A stretch of 64,000 bases of DNA from Mycolicibacterium bacteremicum (GCF_002086115.1 NZ_MVHJ01000014.1:1-64000), one strand, 5' to 3'. Positions 33,869 through 42,834 are shown, counted from the stretch's first letter. Translations and numbers: made by a program. Notes: generated by a model from the sequence alone, not told the origin.

Positions 33869-34015
33869 TTAGCTGACCAGCGACTGTGGCTCAGTTAACA
33901 TATGTTCATCGCCGATTGTCGGAGCGCTGCATTGACGGCCCCGGTACACCGGTCCGGGCTGGTGGTGCCCGTAGACTGGTCAACTGACGTTTCACCAGAA
34001 AGAGGGCGTATCTGC

Positions 34016-34771
34016 ATGAGCGGCCATTCCAAGTGGGCCACCACCAAGCACAAGAAGGCGATCATCGACGCCCGTCGTGGCAAGAACTTCGCCAAGCTGA
34101 TCAAGAACATCGAGGTCGCCGCGCGCACCGGTGGTGGTGACCCCGGTGGCAACCCGACCCTCTACGACGCCATCCAGAAGGCCAAGAAGAACTCCGTCCC
34201 CAACGACAACATCGAGCGCGCCCGCAAGCGCGGCGCCGGGGAAGAGGCCGGCGGCGCGGACTGGCAGACCATCACCTACGAGGGGTACGGCCCCAACGGG
34301 GTGGCCGTCCTCGTGGAGTGCCTGACCGACAACAAGAACCGGGCCGCCGGCGAGGTCCGGGTGGCGATGACCCGCAACGGCGGCAACATGGCCGACCCCG
34401 GATCGGTGTCCTACCTGTTCTCCCGCAAGGGCATCATCACGCTGGAGAAGAACGGTCTGTCCGAGGACGACGTGCTGGCCGCGGTCCTGGAGGCCGGCGC
34501 CGAGGAGATCAACGACCTGGGGGAGAGCTTCGAGGTCATCTCCGAGCCCACCGACCTCGTCGCCGTGCGCACCGCCCTGCAGGAAGCCGGTATCGACTAC
34601 GACTCCGCCGAGGCCAGCTTCCAACCGTCGGTCAGCGTGCAGGTCGACCTGGAGGCCGCCCGCAAGGTGCTCAAGCTCGTCGACGCGCTCGAGGACAGCG
34701 ACGACGTGCAGGACGTGTACACCAACGTCGACATCCCCGACGACGTCGCCGCCCAACTCGACGAGGACTGA
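34016..34771 (+). CDS. yebC: YebC/PmpR family DNA-binding regulator
   Basis: A 251-residue protein of the YebC (TACO1-like) family. The start MSGHSKWATTKHKKAIIDARRGK is the family hallmark, and the length is normal. YebC proteins are reported as transcription regulators and, in some bacteria, as translation factors for proline-rich stretches. It lies just before ruvCAB in many genomes, as here, with two short genes between. TAGACT at 33972-33977 is a possible -10 and AGAGGG a distant ribosome site. Confidence 0.95.
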   Translation: MSGHSKWATTKHKKAIIDARRGKNFAKLIKNIEVAARTGGGDPGGNPTLYDAIQKAKKNSVPNDNIERARKRGAGEEAGGADWQTITYEGYGPNGVAVLVECLTDNKNRAAGEVRVAMTRNGGNMADPGSVSYLFSRKGIITLEKNGLSEDDVLAAVLEAGAEEINDLGESFEVISEPTDLVAVRTALQEAGIDYDSAEASFQPSVSVQVDLEAARKVLKLVDALEDSDDVQDVYTNVDIPDDVAAQLDED

Positions 34772-34778
34772 GCCGCGC

Positions 34779-35426
34779 CTACAGCGCGTCGCTGATCGGG
34801 GTGTCCCCGCCGATCAGCTCGAAGGTGCGTCCGGCCGTACCCGGATCGTCGAGCACGGCCAGCAGCACCGCCGCCACGTCGGCGCGCGGGATCTCGCCCC
34901 GTCCGGTGGACTCGGCGATCTGCACCCGGCCGGTGCCGGCCTCGTCGGTCAGCCGGCCCGGGCGCACGATCGTGCTCCGCAGCCCGGCCCGCCCCCGCAC
35001 GTCGGCGTCGGCCTCTGCTTTGGCGCGGATATATGCGCGGAACACCTCGTCGTAGGAATCGTCGAGGCTGCGGTCGTCGGCCGATATCGCCGACACCATC
35101 ACGTAGCGATTCACCCCGGCGGCCTCGGCGGCATCGGCCAACAGGATCGCGGCGTCGCGGTCGACGGTCTGTTTACGCTCGACCCCGCTGCCCGGGCCGG
35201 CTCCGGCGGCGAACACCACCGCATCCGCCCCGCGCAGCACCTCGGCCACCTCGGCGACCGTACTGCGCTCCAGATCGAGCACCGCGGCCTGTGCCCCGAT
35301 GGCCTGCAGATCCGGCACCTGCGCCGGGTTGCGCACCAGGCCGACCGCGGTGTCACCACGTTCGGCGAGCAACTTCTCCAGGATCAGCGCGATCTTTCCG
35401 TGTCCACCGGCAATGACGACTCGCAT
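34779..35426 (-). CDS. NAD(P)-binding atypical SDR family protein
   Basis: A 215-residue Rossmann-fold protein. The N-terminal MRVVIAGGHGKIAL supplies the dinucleotide-binding Gly loop, and VVFAAGAGPGSG and VNRYVMVSAIS follow in the order seen in NAD(P)H-binding atypical SDRs (YwnB/NmrA-like). The usual YxxxK active site is represented by AYIRAK. ATG 35426 is used. It converges on yebC with seven bases between stops and is divergent from a small membrane gene. Reaction unknown. Confidence 0.82.
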   Translation of the reverse strand: MRVVIAGGHGKIALILEKLLAERGDTAVGLVRNPAQVPDLQAIGAQAAVLDLERSTVAEVAEVLRGADAVVFAAGAGPGSGVERKQTVDRDAAILLADAAEAAGVNRYVMVSAISADDRSLDDSYDEVFRAYIRAKAEADADVRGRAGLRSTIVRPGRLTDEAGTGRVQIAESTGRGEIPRADVAAVLLAVLDDPGTAGRTFELIGGDTPISDAL

Positions 35427-35456
35427 GTTGCCAGCCTGCCACGGCAAGATGTCCCG

Positions 35457-35765
35457 GTGGCTGTCGTGACGGATCCCAGCGGTGTGCAATGGTCGGTGCG
35501 CCGGCGCTGGTGGCCGTTCACAGATGTGGCCGACCTGGCCTTCGACGGGCTGCTCGGACTGCTGCTGGCCACGCCGCTGCTGCTGCTGTGGCCATTCTGG
35601 TTCGCTGCCAAGGGTCTCGGGGTGCGCTGGCGGATCATCGTCGAACGCGACGGCGTCGAAGTCGAGACCGTCCTGGTGCGCGGTTGGCGCCGGTCCGGGG
35701 CGCGCATCGAAGAATTGGCCCTGCAGGTGGCCCGCGGCTGGCGGTCCGGACACTTCGTCATCTGA
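35457..35765 (+). CDS. small membrane protein of unknown function
   Basis: About 102 residues. A short basic N-terminus with RRRWWPF is followed by a long hydrophobic segment (DLAFDGLLGLLLATPLLLLWPFWF) that could span the membrane once or as a hairpin, then a basic cytoplasmic-looking domain. The start is uncertain: GTG 35457 (CAAGAT 6 bases upstream) or GTG 35466. It lies between the SDR and ruvC. No family is recognised. Confidence 0.6.
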   Translation: MAVVTDPSGVQWSVRRRWWPFTDVADLAFDGLLGLLLATPLLLLWPFWFAAKGLGVRWRIIVERDGVEVETVLVRGWRRSGARIEELALQVARGWRSGHFVI

Positions 35766-35783
35766 GCGTGTCCCTGCCGCGCT

Positions 35784-35823
35784 GTGTCGGTGCGGGCCGC
35801 TAACCTATCGAACAGGTGTTCTG
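35784..35823 (+). promoter_or_regulatory. dual DNA-damage promoter of ruvCAB
   Basis: gTGTCGGTG (35784-35792), eight bases and TAACCT (35801-35806) match the RecA-independent consensus tTGTCRgtg-N8-TAnnnT with one difference in the weak first base. Two bases further, TCGAAC-AGGT-GTTCTG (35808-35823) matches the mycobacterial LexA box TCGAAC-N4-GTTCGA at 10 of 12 positions and would cover the transcription start. ruvC starts at 35841. Confidence 0.75.
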
Positions 35824-35840
35824 ATGGTGAAGGGGTTGGC

Positions 35841-36398
35841 GTGCGGGTAATGGGAGTCGATCCCGGGTTGACGCGCTGCGGGCTGTCGATGATCGAGAGT
35901 GGGCGCGGCCGGCATGTCACCGCGCTCGATGTCGACGTCGTGCGTACTCCCGCCGACGAGCCGCTGCAGAAACGGTTGCTGACCATCAGCGACACGGTCG
36001 AGCACTGGATGGACACCCACGTCCCCGATGTCATCGCCATCGAGCGGGTGTTCGCCAACCACAATGCCAACACCGCGATGGGCACCGCCCAGGCCGGCGG
36101 AGTGATCGCGTTGGCCGCGGCGCGCCGCGGTATCGACGTGTACTTCCATACGCCCTCGGAGGTGAAGGCCGCGGTGACCGGCAACGGGCGTGCCGATAAG
36201 GCGCAGATCACCACCATGGTCACCAAAATCCTGGCGCTGCAACAGAAACCGACACCCGCCGATGCCGCCGACGCGCTGGCGCTGGCGATCTGTCACTGCT
36301 GGCGGGCGCCGATGATCGCCCGGATGGCCGAGGCGGAGGCGAAGGCGGCCGAACAGAAGAAGCGCTACCAGGCCCGACTGAAGGCGGTCCGCGCATGA
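35841..36398 (+). CDS. ruvC: Holliday junction endonuclease RuvC
   Basis: A 185-residue endonuclease that resolves Holliday junctions by paired nicks. The acidic catalytic residues are visible in MGVDPGLTRCG, IAIERVF and DAADALALAICH. GTG 35841 gives the usual N-terminus VRVMGVDPG and has AAGGGG upstream; a longer reading to 35784 would run through the promoter. The stop overlaps ruvA by four bases. The promoter carries both DNA-damage elements described at 35784-35823. Confidence 0.96.
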   Translation: MRVMGVDPGLTRCGLSMIESGRGRHVTALDVDVVRTPADEPLQKRLLTISDTVEHWMDTHVPDVIAIERVFANHNANTAMGTAQAGGVIALAAARRGIDVYFHTPSEVKAAVTGNGRADKAQITTMVTKILALQQKPTPADAADALALAICHCWRAPMIARMAEAEAKAAEQKKRYQARLKAVRA

Positions 36399-36985
36399 TC
36401 GCCTCGGTGCGCGGTGAGGTCATCGACATCGCCCTCGACCACGCGGTCATCGAAGCCGCGGGCGTCGGTTACAAGGTGATGGCCACCCCGTCGACGCTGT
36501 CCACGCTGCGTCGTGGTGAGGACGCCCGGCTCATCACCGCGATGATCGTGCGTGAGGACTCCATGACGCTCTACGGTTTCGCCGACGGTGCGGCCCGCGA
36601 CCTGTTCACCACCCTGCTCGGGGTGTCCGGGGTCGGGCCCAAGATCGCGCTGGCCACCCTGGCGGTCTACGACGCCCAGGCGCTGCGCCAGGCGCTGGCC
36701 GACGGTGATGTCGCCGCGCTGACCCGGGTGCCCGGTATCGGCAAGCGCGGCGCCGAACGGATGGTGCTGGAGCTGCGCGACAAGATCGGCGCGGTGCCCG
36801 GCGCGGGCGGGACGGGCGCCGCCACCGGCCACGCCGTGCGTACGCCCGTCGTGGAAGCCCTTGTCGGCCTTGGTTTTGCGGCGAAGCAGGCCGAGGAGGC
36901 CACCGACAAGGTGCTCGCCGACGATCCGAACGCGACTACCTCCGGGGCGCTGCGGGCGGCGCTGTCGATGCTCGGTAAGAAGTAG
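36395..36985 (+). CDS. ruvA: Holliday junction helicase subunit RuvA
   Basis: A 196-residue junction-binding protein that recruits RuvB. The N-terminal OB fold starts MIASVRGEVIDIALDHAVIEA, two helix-hairpin-helix motifs are seen in LLGVSGVGPKIALATL and VPGIGKRGAERMVLEL, and a flexible Gly/Ala linker leads to the C-terminal RuvB-binding domain. Coupled to ruvC by overlap and to ruvB by a two-base gap. Confidence 0.96.
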   Translation: MIASVRGEVIDIALDHAVIEAAGVGYKVMATPSTLSTLRRGEDARLITAMIVREDSMTLYGFADGAARDLFTTLLGVSGVGPKIALATLAVYDAQALRQALADGDVAALTRVPGIGKRGAERMVLELRDKIGAVPGAGGTGAATGHAVRTPVVEALVGLGFAAKQAEEATDKVLADDPNATTSGALRAALSMLGKK

Positions 36986-36987
36986 GC

Positions 36988-38046
36988 ATGGGCCGTTTCG
37001 ACGACGAGGACGAACCGCAGGAGCGCGACGTCTCACCGGCGCTGACCGTCGGCGAAGGGGATATCGACGCCAGCCTGCGGCCGCGCTCGCTGAGTGAGTT
37101 CATCGGCCAGCACCGCGTCCGCGAGCAGCTGCAACTCGTGCTCGAGGGCGCCAAGAATCGTGGTGGCACACCGGATCACATCCTGCTGTCCGGCCCGCCC
37201 GGCCTGGGTAAGACCTCACTGGCGATGATCATCGCCGCCGAACTGGGGTCGGCGCTGCGGGTGACGTCCGGTCCGGCGCTGGAACGGGCCGGTGACCTGG
37301 CCGCCATGCTGTCCAATCTGGTCGAGGGTGATGTGCTCTTCATCGACGAGATCCACCGCATCGCCCGCCCGGCCGAAGAGATGCTCTATCTGGCCATGGA
37401 GGACTTCCGCGTCGACGTCGTGGTCGGCAAGGGCCCCGGGGCCACGTCGATTCCACTCGATGTCGCGCCGTTCACCCTGGTCGGTGCCACCACCCGCTCG
37501 GGCGCGCTGACCGGTCCGCTGCGGGACCGGTTCGGGTTCACCGCCCACATGGACTTCTACGACCCGTCCGACCTCGAGCGCGTGCTGCACCGTTCGGCCG
37601 GGATCCTGGGCATCGCGCTGGAGGCCACCGCGGGTGCCGAGGTCGCCCGCCGCTCGCGGGGCACCCCGCGCATCGCCAACCGGCTGCTGCGCCGGGTGCG
37701 TGACTACGCCGAGGTGCGCGCCGACGGGGTGATCACCCGCGATATCGCCAAGGCGGCGCTGGAGGTGTACGACGTCGACGAGCTCGGTCTGGACCGGCTG
37801 GACCGCGCAGTCCTCACCGCACTGACGAAGAGCTTCGGCGGCGGGCCGGTCGGGGTGTCCACGCTGGCCGTCGCGGTCGGGGAGGAGGCCACCACCGTCG
37901 AGGAGGTGTGTGAGCCGTTCCTGGTGCGGGCCGGGATGATCGCCCGCACCCCGCGTGGCCGGGTGGCCACCCCGCTGGCCTGGACACACCTCGGATTGCA
38001 GCCGCCGGTTCGCGGTCTAGGGCAGCAGACCGGCCTGTTTGAATGA
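36988..38046 (+). CDS. ruvB: Holliday junction helicase motor RuvB
   Basis: A 352-residue AAA+ motor driving branch migration. Walker A is GPPGLGKTS, Walker B is LFIDEIHR, sensor 1 is in LVGATTRSG and the arginine finger region in GPLRDRFGF; a winged-helix C-terminal domain follows. It is the third gene of ruvCAB and its stop overlaps the DUF1304 gene as ATGA, so that gene is probably co-transcribed under DNA-damage control. Confidence 0.97.
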   Translation: MGRFDDEDEPQERDVSPALTVGEGDIDASLRPRSLSEFIGQHRVREQLQLVLEGAKNRGGTPDHILLSGPPGLGKTSLAMIIAAELGSALRVTSGPALERAGDLAAMLSNLVEGDVLFIDEIHRIARPAEEMLYLAMEDFRVDVVVGKGPGATSIPLDVAPFTLVGATTRSGALTGPLRDRFGFTAHMDFYDPSDLERVLHRSAGILGIALEATAGAEVARRSRGTPRIANRLLRRVRDYAEVRADGVITRDIAKAALEVYDVDELGLDRLDRAVLTALTKSFGGGPVGVSTLAVAVGEEATTVEEVCEPFLVRAGMIARTPRGRVATPLAWTHLGLQPPVRGLGQQTGLFE

Positions 38047-38438
38047 GCGCCATGCTCGTCGCCGCTTCGATCATCGCCGGCCTGGCCGCGCTGCTGCACG
38101 TCTACATCTTCGTGATGGAGTCGCTGACCTGGACCTCGCCCCGCACCCGGGCGACGTTCGGACTCAGCGCCCAGGAGGCCGAGGCCACCAGGGAGATGGC
38201 GTTCAACCAGGGGTTCTACAACCTTTTCCTGGCCATCGTGTCGGGTGCGGGCATCGCCGCGGCGGCGCTCGGGCACACCGGCGTGGGGGTGGCGCTGATG
38301 CTGGCCGGTGTCGGCTCCATGCTGGCGGCGGCCGCGGTGCTGCTGGCGTCCTCCCCGGACAAGGCGCGCGCCGCGATCACCCAGGGCCTGCTGCCGCTCA
38401 TCGCGGTCGTGCTGCTGGCGGTCCACCTGCTCGGATAG
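38043..38438 (+). CDS. DUF1304 family membrane protein
   Basis: A 131-residue protein with four hydrophobic helices, of the DUF1304 family. LLHVYIFVMESLTW and the MAFNQGFYNLFLAIV motif are diagnostic. Function unknown. The start overlaps the ruvB stop (ATGA), so it would share the ruvCAB promoter. Confidence 0.85.
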   Translation: MSAMLVAASIIAGLAALLHVYIFVMESLTWTSPRTRATFGLSAQEAEATREMAFNQGFYNLFLAIVSGAGIAAAALGHTGVGVALMLAGVGSMLAAAAVLLASSPDKARAAITQGLLPLIAVVLLAVHLLG

Positions 38439-38491
38439 CGGTTTCGGGGCGGCCGGGCTGGGTAATCACACCGCGGCAGAGGAGGCCCACC

Positions 38492-39202
38492 ATGACCGAT
38501 AACCGAGTGACCGCCCGTGGCGGCAGGATGCACATCGCCCGCAGCCGCGGCGCACTGAGCGGCTTTCTGTTGATTGCCCTGGGCGTCTGGGGTGCGCTCA
38601 TCCCGTTCGTGGGCCCGTACTTCGATTTCGCCTTCACCCCGGACTCGCCGTGGGCCTGGACGGCGGGGCGGGGCTGGCTGCAGGTGCTGCCGGGAGCGGT
38701 GGCCGTCCTGGGCGGGTTCCTGTTGCTGGTATCGCGTAACCGCGCCACCGCCATGCTCGGCGGCTGGCTCAGCGTCGCCGCCGGCGTCTGGTTCGTGGTG
38801 GGGCGCGCCCTCGCCGCGCCGCTGGGGCTGGGTACGCCCGGCAGCCCGGTGGCGGTGACCGAGGCCAAGAGCGTGGCGCTGGAACTCGCCTACTTCTCCG
38901 GACTGGGCGCGCTGATCGTCTTCCTGGGCGCCGCCGCGATCGGCCGCGTCTCGGTGCGCAGCGTGCGCGATGTGACCCTGCACGACCCGGCGGTCTACGA
39001 CAGCACCCACGACGACACCCGCGAGGTCCGCACGCACGAGGTGCCGGCGCGGGCGGTGCCGCTGCGCGACGAGCCGGTGGACGCGCGGTCCACCACCGGA
39101 CCGATCGTGGCCACCGAACCCGATCGCACCACGGTGCCGACCCGGCGGCGCGGTCTCAAGGACCGGCTGTTCCGGTCCTCGCGGACGCCGGTGGCGCACT
39201 AG
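38492..39202 (+). CDS. four-helix membrane protein with charged C-terminal tail
   Basis: A 236-residue protein with about four transmembrane segments in residues 20-160 (starting GALSGFLLIALGVWGALIPF) and a hydrophilic tail of about 75 residues rich in Asp, Arg and Thr. GGAGG lies about 7 bases before ATG 38492. No family is recognised; the membrane part is reminiscent of actinobacterial GAP-type membrane proteins. Its last 47 bases overlap the end of the convergent diguanylate cyclase gene. Confidence 0.75.
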   Translation: MTDNRVTARGGRMHIARSRGALSGFLLIALGVWGALIPFVGPYFDFAFTPDSPWAWTAGRGWLQVLPGAVAVLGGFLLLVSRNRATAMLGGWLSVAAGVWFVVGRALAAPLGLGTPGSPVAVTEAKSVALELAYFSGLGALIVFLGAAAIGRVSVRSVRDVTLHDPAVYDSTHDDTREVRTHEVPARAVPLRDEPVDARSTTGPIVATEPDRTTVPTRRRGLKDRLFRSSRTPVAH

Positions 39203-40274
39203 CCGGTCGATCGGCGCCATGGCACACCCGATTGCCGCCCGCGCGCTTGGCGGTGTACATGGCCTGGTCGGCGGTTTCCAACAACTGTTCCAGGCCGGCC
39301 GCGGTCGCCGACACCCGTGCGGGCAGCGGTGAGGACGCGGTGCCGATGCTGGCCGTGACCGGATGGGGCAGATCGTCGATGGCCCGGCGCGCACGGTCGG
39401 CGAGGTGGCGCAGCTGCCGCTCGCTCATCATGCCGGCCACGCAGAATTCCTCACCGCCGATGCGGGCCACCACCGCGTCGCCACCGGCCACCCGGCGCAG
39501 CACCGCGGCCACCGCCCTGAGCACCTGATCGCCGGCGGCGTGGCCCTGGGTGTCATTGACCTTCTTGAACGCGTCCAGGTCGACCATCACCACCCCCAGC
39601 GCACCGCGCTCGCGCACCAGTCGGGTCGCCCGGTGGGCGACGGCCCGGTGGAAGCCGCGCCGGTTGTGCAGGCCGGTCAGGGCGTCGACGTCGGAGTTCA
39701 CCGCGTCCCCGCCGAGCAGTTGCACCAGCACCTGGCCCATCAACGGCACCGTCAGCATGCTGGCCAGTACCAGCAGCAGGATGCTGATCATCAGCGGGGC
39801 GTCCCCCGAAACAGCCGCGCGCACACCGCTTGTCACCGCCGTGGTCACACCGATGCCGAGGATCACCGCCAGGAACGGGGTGGTGTGGGTGAAGGCGACC
39901 AGACCCGCGATCGCGGCGAAGATGACGCAGGTCACCAGCGCATGTTCGGGGCGCAGCGACACCAGGCAGGCCAGCGCCACACAGATCGCCGAGGACAGCG
40001 CGAAGAACCGGGAGGCACGCCGGGACGGCCAGCGGGTCAACCAGGTGAACGCCATGGCCCAGCACAGCGCACTGGCGGGTACGGCGACGGCCGCGGTCGC
40101 GGTCCGCGACGGCATGGACGGGCTGAACACCATCAGGATCGGCACGAATCCGACGAAGGCCACCGTGACGGCCATGATGAGCTGCAGCGGCCAGCGGAGT
40201 CGCTGCGACTCCAGGTAGGCCGAAAGCCACTCGTAGCGGTCGGGTTGCCGCCACCACCGGCGGATGGTGTCCAT
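39156..40274 (-). CDS. membrane diguanylate cyclase (GGDEF)
   Basis: A 372-residue protein. Six hydrophobic segments fill residues 30-195, then a GGDEF domain follows with DALTGLHNRRGF, VMVDLDAFKKVNDTQGH and the active site ARIGGEEF. GGEEF is a catalytically competent variant, so it should make cyclic di-GMP from GTP. No RxxD product-inhibition site is visible at the usual spacing. ATG 40274 is used; the frame continues upstream only as antisense of the paralogue. It shares an N-terminal motif (RQPDRYEWLSAYL) with its upstream neighbour, so the pair arose by duplication. The 3' end overlaps a convergent gene. Confidence 0.9.
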   Translation of the reverse strand: MDTIRRWWRQPDRYEWLSAYLESQRLRWPLQLIMAVTVAFVGFVPILMVFSPSMPSRTATAAVAVPASALCWAMAFTWLTRWPSRRASRFFALSSAICVALACLVSLRPEHALVTCVIFAAIAGLVAFTHTTPFLAVILGIGVTTAVTSGVRAAVSGDAPLMISILLLVLASMLTVPLMGQVLVQLLGGDAVNSDVDALTGLHNRRGFHRAVAHRATRLVRERGALGVVMVDLDAFKKVNDTQGHAAGDQVLRAVAAVLRRVAGGDAVVARIGGEEFCVAGMMSERQLRHLADRARRAIDDLPHPVTASIGTASSPLPARVSATAAGLEQLLETADQAMYTAKRAGGNRVCHGADRPASAPPASARTGTAGP

Positions 40275-40344
40275 CGTCTGAGAATTTCCAGGGAAGTATC
40301 GGGCACTGTGGTCGCTGTCACCATACGGGTTGCGTGCAGGGCAT

Positions 40345-41460
40345 TCAGTCGCGCGCCGTACCCGGCCCCGGGCCGGCGGGCCGCCCGCTGTGCCGAACCC
40401 GGTTGCCGCCGGACCGTTTGGCGTCGTACATCGCGTCATCGGCGGCGTCCACCAGGCGATCCAGGATGGGGCGAATCTCGGTGTCGGCAGCGCCGGCGAC
40501 GGCCGAACCGGCGACGCCGATGCTGACGGTGAGGGCATCCGGCAGGGCCGCGACATCGGTGCGGACCCGTTCGGCGAGGTCGTCGGCGGCGGCGGTGTCG
40601 AGCGTGCCGAGAACGACGAATTCCTCGCCACCGAATCGCGCGGTGATGGCGTCCAGATCGGCGGCGCACCGCCGCAGCACATCGCTGACCGCCACCAGCA
40701 GGGCGTCACCGGCCGCGTGCCCTCGGGTGTCGTTGACGCGCTTGAATCCGTCGAGGTCGACCAGGATCAACCCGACAGCGGCAGCGTCATCACGCGCCCG
40801 CACCACCAGATCGTGTGCGCCACGGTAGAACCCGCGCCGGTTGTGGGCTCCGGTCAGTGAGTCGAGATCGGATTCCGCGGCATCGGATCCCAACAGCTGC
40901 ACGAGTATCTGCACCGAGGAGGGGACGGCCAGCACGCCCACCAGGATCACCAGATACTTGCTGATCGCCGCGGCGGGGTCCCCGGCGAGCGCGATCCGGA
41001 CCGCGTCGACGGTGGCGATGCTGACGGCGATGACGATCACCGCCACCAGGTGACGACTGCTGTGGAAGAAGGCCACGTATCCGGCGATCGCCGCAAAGAC
41101 CGCGCAGCCCAGCAGGCCCGACCCGGGGTCGCGGTCCAACAGACAGGCCACGCCGATGCACACGGTGGCGGTCATCGCGAAGGCCACCGACTGCCGCCTG
41201 CTCGGCCAGCGCCATATCCACAGCATCGCCAGGCCCGCGGTGATGACGGCGATGATGATCGACACGATGGTGGGCAGACCGTCCGCGGGTCCGCCCGGAC
41301 TCCAGTGCATGACCAGCGGCGCCACCCCGACCAGCACGATTACGGCAACCATCATCACCCGGGTCAGACCGCGCAGACGCTGGACCTTCAGATAGCTCGA
41401 CAGCCAGTCGAAGTGGTCCGGTTGCCGCCACGACGAGCCGAGCACGGCCAGGAAGGACAC
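40345..41460 (-). CDS. membrane diguanylate cyclase (GGDEF), paralogue
   Basis: A 371-residue paralogue of the adjacent cyclase, with the same design: N-terminal RQPDHFDWLSSYL motif, six membrane segments, then GGDEF with SLTGAHNRRGFYRG, LILVDLDGFKRVNDTRGH and active-site RFGGEEF. No RxxD site is seen. GTG 41460 is supported by TAACAT 6 bases upstream (leaderless). The two membrane domains differ more than the catalytic domains, suggesting different input signals. No phosphodiesterase gene is in the window. Confidence 0.88.
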   Translation of the reverse strand: MSFLAVLGSSWRQPDHFDWLSSYLKVQRLRGLTRVMMVAVIVLVGVAPLVMHWSPGGPADGLPTIVSIIIAVITAGLAMLWIWRWPSRRQSVAFAMTATVCIGVACLLDRDPGSGLLGCAVFAAIAGYVAFFHSSRHLVAVIVIAVSIATVDAVRIALAGDPAAAISKYLVILVGVLAVPSSVQILVQLLGSDAAESDLDSLTGAHNRRGFYRGAHDLVVRARDDAAAVGLILVDLDGFKRVNDTRGHAAGDALLVAVSDVLRRCAADLDAITARFGGEEFVVLGTLDTAAADDLAERVRTDVAALPDALTVSIGVAGSAVAGAADTEIRPILDRLVDAADDAMYDAKRSGGNRVRHSGRPAGPGPGTARD

Positions 41461-41466
41461 CGGCCG

Positions 41467-41472
41467 ATGTTA
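41467..41472 (-). promoter_or_regulatory. -10 hexamer of the upstream cyclase gene
   Basis: Minus-strand TAACAT fits TANNNT and ends 6 bases before GTG 41460. It lies in the 27-base gap after gabT, so both cyclases could be transcribed separately from gabT. Confidence 0.45.
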
Positions 41473-41487
41473 GCCAGCGTCGACCGG

Positions 41488-42834
41488 CTAGGTGCGAAGT
41501 TCGCCCAGTGCGGTGGCCAGGATGTCCAGTGCCTCGGTGAGCAACTCGTCGCTGATGGCCAGCGGCGGCAGGAACCGCAGCACGTTGCCGTACGTGCCGC
41601 AGGACAACACGATCACGCCCTTGGCGTGGGCGGCCGCGCACAACGCCTTGGTCAACTCGGCATCCGGTTCGGTGCTGCCGGGCTTGACCAGTTCGACGGC
41701 GATCATGGCGCCGCGACCGCGGACATCGCCGATGCGGTCGTCATCGGCCTGCATCTGGTGCAACCGATCCTTCATCAGCCGCTCGATGGCACCGGCGCGG
41801 TCGACCAGCCCGTCGGACTCGATGGTCTCGATGGTGGCCAGCGCGGCGGCACAGGCGATCGGGTTGCCACCGTAGGTGCCGCCCAGGCCGGAGACGTGCG
41901 GGGCGTCCATGATCTCGGCGCGCCCGGTCACCGCCGACAACGGCAGCCCGTCGGCGATCCCCTTGGCGGTGACGATCAAATCCGGCTCGATGCCCTCGTG
42001 TTCACAGGCGAACATGGCCCCGGTCCGGGCGAAGCCGGTCTGCACCTCGTCGGCGATGAACACCACGTTGTTCTCCCGGCACCAGGCCAGCAGCGCCGGC
42101 AGGAAGCCCGGCGCCGGCACGATGAAGCCACCCTCACCCTGGATCGGCTCGATGATGACGGCCGCCAGATTGTCGGCGCCGACCTGCTTGTCGATGACGC
42201 TGATGGCACGCTTGGCGGCCAGTTCGCCGTCGGTGGCCAGCTCCTTGCCGAACTCGGCATCCCGGAACGGGTACGACAGCGGCGCCCGGTAGATCTCGGG
42301 GGCGAACGGTCCGAAGCCGTGTTTGTAGGGCATCGACTTCGCCGTCAGTGCCATGGTCAGGTTGGTGCGGCCGTGGTAGGCGTGGTCGAAGGACACCACG
42401 GCTTGTTTGCGGGTGTACGAGCGGGCGATCTTGACCGCGTTCTCGACGGCTTCCGATCCGGTGTTGAACAGGGCCGAGCGCTTCTCACCGCCGCCGGGGG
42501 TCAACCTGTTGAGGTGTTCGGCCACCGCCACATAACCCTCGTACGGCGTCACCATGAAGCAGGTGTGGGTGAACTGATCGACCTGCTCGCGGACGGCCTC
42601 GACGACGCGTGGCGCGGCATTGCCGATCGTCGTGACGGCGATACCGGACCCGAGGTCGATGAGCCGGTTGCCGTCGATGTCCTCGAGGATGCCGCCGGCT
42701 GCGCGGGCCGCGTAGACGGGCATGGTCGTGCCGACGCCGCGCGAGACAGCGGCGTTCTTGCGCTCGATCAGGGCCGCGGACTTGGGCCCGGGGATGGCGG
42801 TGGCGAGGTGGCGGGTCTGTTCGACGGCAGTCAC
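41488..42834 (-). CDS. gabT: 4-aminobutyrate aminotransferase
   Basis: A 448-residue class III aminotransferase that converts 4-aminobutyrate and 2-oxoglutarate to succinate semialdehyde and glutamate. The PLP sites FNTGSEAVENAVKIAR, FIADEVQTGFARTG (Asp binding the ring nitrogen) and IVTAKGIADGLPLS (Schiff-base Lys) are intact. GTG 42834 has AGGAG at the right distance. It sits next to yajC-secDF as in M. tuberculosis (Rv2589) and is divergent from yajC across 193 bases. The downstream dehydrogenase gabD is not here. Confidence 0.94.
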   Translation of the reverse strand: MTAVEQTRHLATAIPGPKSAALIERKNAAVSRGVGTTMPVYAARAAGGILEDIDGNRLIDLGSGIAVTTIGNAAPRVVEAVREQVDQFTHTCFMVTPYEGYVAVAEHLNRLTPGGGEKRSALFNTGSEAVENAVKIARSYTRKQAVVSFDHAYHGRTNLTMALTAKSMPYKHGFGPFAPEIYRAPLSYPFRDAEFGKELATDGELAAKRAISVIDKQVGADNLAAVIIEPIQGEGGFIVPAPGFLPALLAWCRENNVVFIADEVQTGFARTGAMFACEHEGIEPDLIVTAKGIADGLPLSAVTGRAEIMDAPHVSGLGGTYGGNPIACAAALATIETIESDGLVDRAGAIERLMKDRLHQMQADDDRIGDVRGRGAMIAVELVKPGSTEPDAELTKALCAAAHAKGVIVLSCGTYGNVLRFLPPLAISDELLTEALDILATALGELRT

